Source: JBDLIL01 sp039714855 (GTDB taxonomy: Bacteria > Patescibacteriota > Microgenomatia > UBA1400 > PJMF01). From it: a stretch of DNA of 10,421 bases. The DNA lies in NCBI GenBank assembly GCA_039714855.1, contig JBDLIL010000035.1, positions 1 to 10,421 of the forward strand, read 5' to 3'. The notes beneath the pieces are model-generated. The model did no database searches, was not told where the DNA came from, and worked only from the letters and a program-made list of their open reading frames with translations. Each line of letters opens with the position of its first letter. The first letter of the stretch is position 1. Positions 6,219 to 10,421 of the stretch are shown in pieces. The position numbers were made by a program, and so were the translations under genes.

Positions 6219-7772
6219 GATCAGGTTCGTAATATTCCAAATTTGCAGAGTGGGAGCAGCGTTGGGTCGGGGATATTCTTTTATCAATTTATTTTGAGCT
6301 ATAGGAATTTCTAATCTGTGTGAATTTACTATTAGATAAATTTTATCAAAATCTTTAGCTCTATTCATAAATTTTTCTGGGATAGATTTCACCGGATAGC
6401 CAATGCCTTCAACATAGATATTATCAACGTTGCTTCTGTGCAAATACATGAGAATGCCGTCTGGCAGTGTTCCAAATGATCCTTCAGTAGCTATAGCTAT
6501 CTTTTTTGTTTTGGCTTGCAATTTAATAAAATTGCTAGATTCTTTAATCCCATGACCAGAAGACCATTCGTGTAAATATTGCACTTTGTCAGCTGCTACA
6601 AAAGGAATGTTATTGGCAGAAAATAGAGAGTAAAGAATAAAAAATGAAGAATTCTGAATAATAACTGCTGAGAAAATTGCCAGCAAAATTGCATATAGAG
6701 TTTTGAATTTTATATTTTTCTTGCTTTTAATTTTATTGATTAATTCTTCTAGGGCTAGGGCTGCCGAAATGGTAAAGAAAATACTAATAGGCAAGAAGTA
6801 GCGAGGGTAGACTACTCTGCCCATAATAGCGATGGGGAAAATGAAAATAACTGCTGACCAAAAAAGTAGGTGAAAAACCCCTTTATTATTTTTTGAGAAT
6901 AATCCATAAATGCTAAGTAGTAATACTGGTAGGGTCAAATAACGAGAAAAATAACTCAAATAACTAGGTAGATTTCTGATGGTCATAAGCCATTTGCCCT
7001 GTAAAAATATTTCTTTAGCAGGAAACAAAAAATCACTACCTCTAGCAAACAATTGCCCAAAAGCCGGGTGCAGCTTTAAGCTCAAAAAGATTAGTAAGCC
7101 AATAAAAATTGCTAAACTAATTTTAACTAAATTTATAAAAATCCTTTTAAAATCAGTAGGGTTAGGGATTAAAGACCAAAATAATAAAACAGGTATGAAC
7201 AGAACAGCTGGGAGTTTGCTGAGCAGGCTCAGACCAAAAAATAAACCTGCTAATATCAAGTATCTAATATCTAATATCTTATTTTTTCTTGCTTTGATAA
7301 GCCGAATTACTCCCAACAAAGTTAGAGATAAAAATAAAGTCAAAAGTCCATCCATAAGTGCCATGCGGTGATGAAAGTACCAAAAGGGTAGAATGGCAGT
7401 CAGTAGAGCCGCCAAATATTGAGACTTCTTTTTGCCACCTAGCTCTTTGGCCAAAAGAGCCATAACACCCATCTGTATTAAGCCGACAAAGACAGATGAA
7501 ACTCTAGCAGCGTAGAGTTGATCTGAAAATAAAAATTGTAGCGGCAACTGCAACCAAATATGTAGAGGTGTCTTGCCGTCATTGAGGGGGAAGAATAAGT
7601 ACTGTTGCCAATCATCTATGATTAGCTGTGTCCAGCGGATATAAATAGATTCGTCAGCAAAAACTGGCAGAGCAGTCAGATTTAGCAAGTGTATAAATAA
7701 ATAAAATATAGCGTAGAGACATGCTATAGCATGTCTCTTTAAATAATTAAGTATCTTGATTTTAGTTTTCAC
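6210..7772 (-). CDS. Glycosyltransferase family 39 / ArnT-like polytopic membrane protein
   Basis: This protein of about 520 residues has roughly ten to twelve hydrophobic segments and fits the GT-C fold enzymes of the PMT/ArnT group, which move sugars from polyprenyl-phosphate carriers onto lipids or proteins outside the membrane. Numbering from the GTG at 7772, the first extracytoplasmic loop has the acidic pair D40-E41 (FADESIYIRW), followed by HHRMALMDG (R136, D141) and YPRYFLP (R324). The C-terminal 120 residues form a soluble domain. I prefer GTG at 7772 because TACAAT lies six bases upstream, as at trmD. A TTG at 7796 would add eight residues, and neither start has a Shine-Dalgarno sequence. 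The first membrane helix includes a 24-base palindrome, and residues 165-172 a heptamer repeat. It follows trmD by 42 bases. Donor and acceptor are unknown; a role in surface glycosylation is inferred. Confidence 0.83.
   Translation of the reverse strand: MKTKIKILNYLKRHAIACLYAIFYLFIHLLNLTALPVFADESIYIRWTQLIIDDWQQYLFFPLNDGKTPLHIWLQLPLQFLFSDQLYAARVSSVFVGLIQMGVMALLAKELGGKKKSQYLAALLTAILPFWYFHHRMALMDGLLTLFLSLTLLGVIRLIKARKNKILDIRYLILAGLFFGLSLLSKLPAVLFIPVLLFWSLIPNPTDFKRIFINLVKISLAIFIGLLIFLSLKLHPAFGQLFARGSDFLFPAKEIFLQGKWLMTIRNLPSYLSYFSRYLTLPVLLLSIYGLFSKNNKGVFHLLFWSAVIFIFPIAIMGRVVYPRYFLPISIFFTISAALALEELINKIKSKKNIKFKTLYAILLAIFSAVIIQNSSFFILYSLFSANNIPFVAADKVQYLHEWSSGHGIKESSNFIKLQAKTKKIAIATEGSFGTLPDGILMYLHRSNVDNIYVEGIGYPVKSIPEKFMNRAKDFDKIYLIVNSHRLEIPIAQNKLIKEYPRPNAAPTLQIWNITNLIKN
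7251..7278 (-). repeat. GATATTA heptamer repeat inside the glycosyltransferase gene
   Basis: On the plus strand TAATATC occurs at 7251-7257, 7265-7271 and 7272-7278, the last two in direct tandem, with a partial copy (TATC) at 7261-7264. On the coding strand this gives the in-frame peptide KILDIRYL (165-172 from GTG 7772), between two membrane segments. It looks like a small expanded or inserted repeat tolerated in a loop. Confidence 0.7.
7715..7738. repeat. Perfect 24-bp palindrome in the N-terminal part of the glycosyltransferase gene
   Basis: The arms AGAGACATGC and GCATGTCTCT flank TATA, and every one of the 24 bases pairs. On the coding strand it covers residues 12-19 (KRHAIACL, from GTG 7772), at the start of the first membrane segment. 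A perfect palindrome of this length is very unlikely by chance. It resembles GTAGAGAC-type palindromes I recall as dispersed elements in cyanobacterial and CPR genomes; that likeness is from memory. Confidence 0.85.
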
Positions 7773-7778
7773 TAGTTT

Positions 7779-7784
7779 ATTGTA
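7779..7784 (-). promoter_or_regulatory. -10-like box six bases before the glycosyltransferase start
   Basis: Read on the minus strand, TACAAT is followed by AAACTA and then GTG at 7772. The segment GTACAATAAACTAGTG closely parallels GTATAATAAACTCATG at trmD, which supports both the promoter and the chosen start. No good -35 box is visible, only a T-run at 17 bases. Confidence 0.45.
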
Positions 7785-7814
7785 CAGTTTTATCAAAAAA
7801 TAAAAAAACAGAAA

Positions 7815-8468
7815 TTATTTATTTTCTCTTTTTTCTTTTCTCCACTCCTCTATTCTTTGATGATGGCCGCTGAGAAGCAGCTCTGGCACTTGCCAGCTTT
7901 TATAATTTTGCGGTGTTGTATACACAGGGTGAGAAAACTTTAAATTTTCACTATGAGATTCTTGTTTCAAACTAGCTTGGTTTCCCAGTACTCCAGGCAA
8001 AAGCCTAGATACCGCGTCACTAATAACTAGCGCAGCTGCTTCACCGCCAGTAAGTACAAAATCCCCTATTCTGATCTCTTCGTCTGCCAGATTTTCTGCT
8101 ACGCGCTCGTCTACACCCTCATAGTGACCACAGATAATAGTTAATTCATTTAGTTTTGAGTATTCAAGTGCTTTTGGCTGGGTAAAAAGCTTGCCCTTTG
8201 CTGAGGTTAATACGACTTTACTAGTTAATGGAGAGGGTTGTTTTGTGAGTGCTTGAAGGGCGCGATCAATAGGTTCAATTTTCATCACCATGCCAGCACC
8301 ACCACCGTAAGGCCTGTCATCTGTCATTTTGTGCTTGTCTGTGGCAAAATCTCTAATATTAATAATACTAAATTCAATTAAATTTTTTTCTTGGGCGCGT
8401 TTTAAAATAGAGCTACTCAAAGTATTTTCAAAGTATTCTGGAAATATAGTCAATATGTTTATCTTCAT
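7815..8468 (-). CDS. trmD: tRNA (guanine-37-N1)-methyltransferase TrmD
   Basis: This 217-residue SPOUT-class enzyme methylates G37 next to the anticodon, using S-adenosylmethionine, to prevent frameshifting. I place the start at the ATG at 8468, giving the canonical MKINILTIFPEYF; a TTG at 8483 would add only MYNKL. Motifs present are DRPYGGGAGMVMK at 51-63, ICGHYEGVDERV at 112-123, the trefoil-knot S-adenosylmethionine site IRIGDFVLTGGE at 132-143, PGVLGN at 158-163, VYTTP at 182-186 and VPELLLSGHHQRIEEWR at 194-210. The stretch NLKFSHPVYTTP has no acidic residue where E. coli TrmD has its proposed catalytic Asp169, and the usual YTRP is YTTP. It is not next to rpsP, rimM or rplS, its usual partners. 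TATAAT lies six bases before the ATG and there is no Shine-Dalgarno sequence, so the mRNA is probably leaderless. Identity is secure. Confidence 0.94.
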   Translation of the reverse strand: MKINILTIFPEYFENTLSSSILKRAQEKNLIEFSIINIRDFATDKHKMTDDRPYGGGAGMVMKIEPIDRALQALTKQPSPLTSKVVLTSAKGKLFTQPKALEYSKLNELTIICGHYEGVDERVAENLADEEIRIGDFVLTGGEAAALVISDAVSRLLPGVLGNQASLKQESHSENLKFSHPVYTTPQNYKSWQVPELLLSGHHQRIEEWRKEKRENK

Positions 8469-8474
8469 GAGTTT

Positions 8475-8480
8475 ATTATA
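8475..8480 (-). promoter_or_regulatory. -10 box of trmD, predicted leaderless
   Basis: On the minus strand, a consensus TATAAT is followed by AAACTC and then the ATG of trmD at 8468. With the usual distance from the -10 box to the first transcribed base, the transcript would begin at or within a base or two of the A of the ATG. No good -35 box is found in the expected place, which lies inside rmd. Confidence 0.55.
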
Positions 8481-8484
8481 CAAT
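8479..8484 (+). promoter_or_regulatory. -10 box of rmd, predicted leaderless
   Basis: TACAAT is followed by TTAAACT and then the ATG at 8492. It overlaps the trmD -10 box by two bases on the other strand. The arms AGTTTA (8470-8475) and TAAACT (8486-8491) make the 23-base intergenic region partly symmetric. No convincing -35 box is visible. Confidence 0.45.
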
Positions 8485-8491
8485 TTAAACT

Positions 8492-9505
8492 ATGTTATCT
8501 ATCTTTAAAAAATTTTCTAGTAAAAGTTTTGTGAAAACTAGTAGAAAAACTCCAATTTTGATTACCGGAGGTACAGGATTCGCAGGATCTCATTTGGTAG
8601 AACGCTTATCAAGTTTGGGTTATTCGCAAGTTCATGTGACTTCTTTTGCTAACAAGAGTTCTTATGTTCACACTCTGATACCAAAAGAGAATATTCACAA
8701 AATAGATTTGACCGACAAAAAAGCAGTTTTCTCTTTAATCAAGAAGATCAAGCCAAGGCAAATCTATCACTTAGCTGCCATCAGTGAGGTAGGGAAGAGT
8801 TTTGATCAGGCTAGTAAGATTATTAATAACAACACTGCTTTGCAGTTAAATTTACTCGAAGCAATTAGGCAAATAGTACCAAAAAGCAGAATTCTTGCAG
8901 TTGGCAGTGCATTGGAATATGATTTTTTGAGCTTTAAAGCAACAGGTAAAAATCAGGGAATACAAGAAGACCACCCTTTAGGCCCAGCTAATCCTTACGC
9001 CGTTTCAAAAGTTTCTCAAGATTTGTTATCTCTTTCGTATTACTACTCATATGCTCTTGACGTGGTTAGAGTTAGACCATTCAATCACATTGGTGAAAGA
9101 CAAGCTATGGGATTTGTTCTCAGTGATTTTGCTCAGCAAATAATTAAATGTAAAAGTCAAAATGAAAAATGTAAAATATCGGTCGGAAATTTAAAAGCAA
9201 TTAGAGACTTTACCGATGTTAAGGATGTGGTTAGGGCATATATATTATTAATGGAGAAGGGCAAGTCTGGTGAAGTTTATAATGTTGGCAGTGGTATAGG
9301 TAGAAGTATGAGGGAAGTTTTGGACATGCTGATAGATCTATCTGGATCAAAAGTGAAAGTCGAGATAGACAAGAAGAAATTTAGACCCCTTGACGTTCCC
9401 AGAGTTATTGCTGACAATAGAAAAATTGCTTCACTGGGTTGGAAGGCGGGCGTCCCTATTCAGGAGACTTTAGTAAGAGTTTTAAATTATTGGAGAAATT
9501 TATGA
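8492..9505 (+). CDS. rmd: GDP-4-dehydro-6-deoxy-D-mannose reductase (Rmd type), extended SDR
   Basis: This 337-residue NAD(P)-dependent reductase should turn GDP-4-keto-6-deoxy-D-mannose into GDP-D-rhamnose. The Rossmann motif TGGTGFAGSH is at 25-34, the catalytic Ser at S139 (VGSALEY) and the YxxxK pair at Y169 and K173. Residues typical of Rmd, rather than general epimerases, are RPFNHIGERQ at 195-204, VGNLKAIRDFTDVKDVVRAY at 231-250, GEVYNVGSG at 260-268 and FRPLDVPR at 297-304. The gene is directly followed by gmd, whose enzyme makes its substrate, with a four-base ATGA overlap; this strongly supports the call. A fucose synthase (Fcl) is less likely because its own motifs are absent. There is a basic N-terminal extension of about 20 residues before the Rossmann fold. 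Residues 219-230 are encoded by an A-rich repeat. The start has no Shine-Dalgarno sequence and is probably leaderless. Confidence 0.88.
   Translation: MLSIFKKFSSKSFVKTSRKTPILITGGTGFAGSHLVERLSSLGYSQVHVTSFANKSSYVHTLIPKENIHKIDLTDKKAVFSLIKKIKPRQIYHLAAISEVGKSFDQASKIINNNTALQLNLLEAIRQIVPKSRILAVGSALEYDFLSFKATGKNQGIQEDHPLGPANPYAVSKVSQDLLSLSYYYSYALDVVRVRPFNHIGERQAMGFVLSDFAQQIIKCKSQNEKCKISVGNLKAIRDFTDVKDVVRAYILLMEKGKSGEVYNVGSGIGRSMREVLDMLIDLSGSKVKVEIDKKKFRPLDVPRVIADNRKIASLGWKAGVPIQETLVRVLNYWRNL
9146..9176 (+). repeat. A-rich direct repeat within rmd
   Basis: AAATGTAAAA occurs at 9146-9155 and again at 9167-9176, exactly 21 bases apart and so in frame. A related AAAATGAAAA lies between them. Together they encode KCKSQNEKCK, a composition unlike the rest of the protein. 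From memory of the Rmd family this replaces a surface loop of about the same length. The pattern looks like a dispersed low-complexity element rather than ancestral sequence. Confidence 0.6.
9492..9495 (+). promoter_or_regulatory. Ribosome binding site of gmd
   Basis: GGAG lies six bases before the ATG at 9502, inside the last codons of rmd. It supports the overlapping start and translation from a shared mRNA. Confidence 0.6.
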
Positions 9506-10421
9506 AAAAAGCTTTTATCACTGGAATCACTGGTCAAGATGGTTCTTACTTGGCAGAATTCTTACTGGAAAAAGATTACATGATCTATGGTTTGACTAGG
9601 AGAACCAGTACCCAGAACTTTGATCGTATTAAGCACCTGATTCATCATCCTAATTTAACCCTAATATCAGGTGATCTCATCGATCAGCACTCACTCACCA
9701 ATGCCATAAAAGATATTCAGCCTGATGAGGTTTATAATCTGGCAGCTCAGAGTTTTGTGCAGGCTAGTTGGGAACAACCTGTGCTCACGGGGGAATTTAC
9801 CGCTATTGGAGTTACTAGAGTACTAGAGGCTCTTCGCTTGGCTTGTCCCAAAGCAAAGTTTTATCAAGCTAGTTCAAGTGAAATGTTTGGTAAAGTGCAA
9901 GAAACTCCACAAACAGAAAATACCCCCTTTTACCCTAGATCTCCCTATGGAGTAGCCAAGGTTTATGGTCATTGGATTACTGTTAATTACAGAGAGTCTT
10001 TCGATATGTTTGCTGTCTCGGGTATTTTATTTAACCATGAATCTCCTAGAAGAGGCTTGGAATTTGTAACTAGAAAGATTGCTAATGCTGTGGCTAGAGT
10101 TAAGTTGGGAAAACAAAGTCATGTTGAATTGGGGAATATCGAATCCAAGCGAGATTGGGGTTATGCCAAAGATTATGTAGAAGCCATGTGGCTAATGTTG
10201 CAGCAAGAAAAACCAGAAGATTATGTAATTTCTACAGGTGAAACTCACTCAGTAAAAGAGTTTTTACAGTTGGCTTGTAATGCTGCTGGCATAGAAAACT
10301 GGGAAGCAGTTTATAAGCATAATCCTAAATTTGATAGACCGGCTGAAGTTGATTTGCTAATTGGTGATGCCAGTAAGGCAAAAGAAAAATTATCTTGGGA
10401 ACCCAAAACTAGTTTTGAAGA
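9502..10421 (+). CDS. gmd: GDP-mannose 4,6-dehydratase (3' end outside window)
   Basis: The frame begins MKKAFITGITGQDGSYLAEF and stays open to the last base, giving 306 residues; full-length relatives usually have about 320-370. The enzyme is an extended SDR that converts GDP-mannose to GDP-4-keto-6-deoxymannose, the entry point to GDP-rhamnose and GDP-fucose. Visible motifs are the nucleotide-binding GITGQDG at 8-14, NLAAQSFVQASW at 79-90, SSSEMFG at 124-130 with catalytic E127 and a Ser replacing the usual Thr nearby, YPRSPYGVAK with Y149 and K153, LFNHESPRRG at 176-185 and RDWGYAKDYVEAMWLML at 217-233. All match Gmd closely. It overlaps the rmd stop by four bases (ATGA) and has its own ribosome binding site, so the two form an operon. 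The order rmd then gmd puts the second pathway step first. Identity is very secure. Confidence 0.95.
   Translation, partial: MKKAFITGITGQDGSYLAEFLLEKDYMIYGLTRRTSTQNFDRIKHLIHHPNLTLISGDLIDQHSLTNAIKDIQPDEVYNLAAQSFVQASWEQPVLTGEFTAIGVTRVLEALRLACPKAKFYQASSSEMFGKVQETPQTENTPFYPRSPYGVAKVYGHWITVNYRESFDMFAVSGILFNHESPRRGLEFVTRKIANAVARVKLGKQSHVELGNIESKRDWGYAKDYVEAMWLMLQQEKPEDYVISTGETHSVKEFLQLACNAAGIENWEAVYKHNPKFDRPAEVDLLIGDASKAKEKLSWEPKTSFE

Noticed and set aside
6979..7371. Plus-strand open frame of 130 codons opposite the GT39 gene
   Set aside because: It is antisense to a well-supported membrane protein, its peptide is basic and featureless, and it has no ribosome binding site.
7773..7796. TTG start adding eight residues to the GT39 protein
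   Set aside because: No Shine-Dalgarno sequence, and it overlaps the TACAAT box that parallels the trmD promoter; GTG at 7772 is preferred, though the TTG cannot be excluded.
8469..8483. TTG start adding MYNKL to TrmD
   Set aside because: These codons overlap the TATAAT box, and the ATG at 8468 gives the canonical MKINILTIFPE beginning.
1..10421. CRISPR array, transposase, toxin-antitoxin or defence genes
   Set aside because: No regularly spaced repeats were found, and every long frame is explained by a housekeeping, regulatory or sugar-metabolism family.

Overview
The window is AT-rich and gene-dense, with 11 protein genes (two cut by the window edges) and one tRNA. No gene-free gap exceeds about 140 bases. 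All three stop codons are used: TGA ends rdgB, xth and rmd, TAG ends dnaX, the response regulator and the glycosyltransferase, and TAA ends the rest. So the code is standard, not the Gracilibacteria code with TGA read as Gly. The short housekeeping proteins, the shrunken DnaX without its zinc-knuckle cysteines, the tight 1-4 base gene overlaps and the small repeats inside genes suggest a Candidate Phyla Radiation (Patescibacteria) genome, perhaps Microgenomates. This placement is inferred from style; no 16S or other marker was available.

Layout. Positions 1-3952 (+) form a housekeeping run: the tail of ybeY (rRNA maturation), dnaX (clamp loader), ybaB (nucleoid protein), rdgB (nucleotide-pool cleansing) and an M29 aminopeptidase. 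The last three are packed with 1-4 base overlaps. Positions 3958-5398 (-) hold a convergent block read as tRNA-Gln(CTG), an RmlC-like sugar epimerase, then exonuclease III. It is probably transcribed from a near-consensus promoter just upstream of the tRNA. Positions 5536-6213 (+) encode an OmpR-type regulator with a degenerate receiver domain. Positions 6210-8468 (-) hold a large GT39/ArnT-like membrane glycosyltransferase, preceded by trmD. Positions 8492-10421 (+) hold rmd and gmd, the two-enzyme route from GDP-mannose to GDP-D-rhamnose; gmd runs off the end.

Functionally, the left third is replication and nucleotide housekeeping. The right two thirds mix surface-sugar functions (RmlC-like epimerase, GT39 enzyme, Rmd, Gmd) with tRNA biology (tRNA-Gln, TrmD). 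No complete new system, defence locus, CRISPR array or transposase is visible.

The most interesting signals are regulatory and structural. trmD, rmd and the GT39 gene each have a -10-like hexamer 6-7 bases before the start codon and no Shine-Dalgarno sequence, which predicts leaderless mRNAs. trmD and rmd share a 23-base, partly symmetric divergent promoter. The GT39 gene carries a perfect 24-base palindrome and a GATATTA heptamer repeat inside its reading frame, and rmd carries a separate A-rich repeat. Several enzymes lack residues usually considered diagnostic: the DnaX cysteines, an acidic residue at the TrmD catalytic position, the receiver-domain acidic pair and lysine, and one conserved RmlC histidine.
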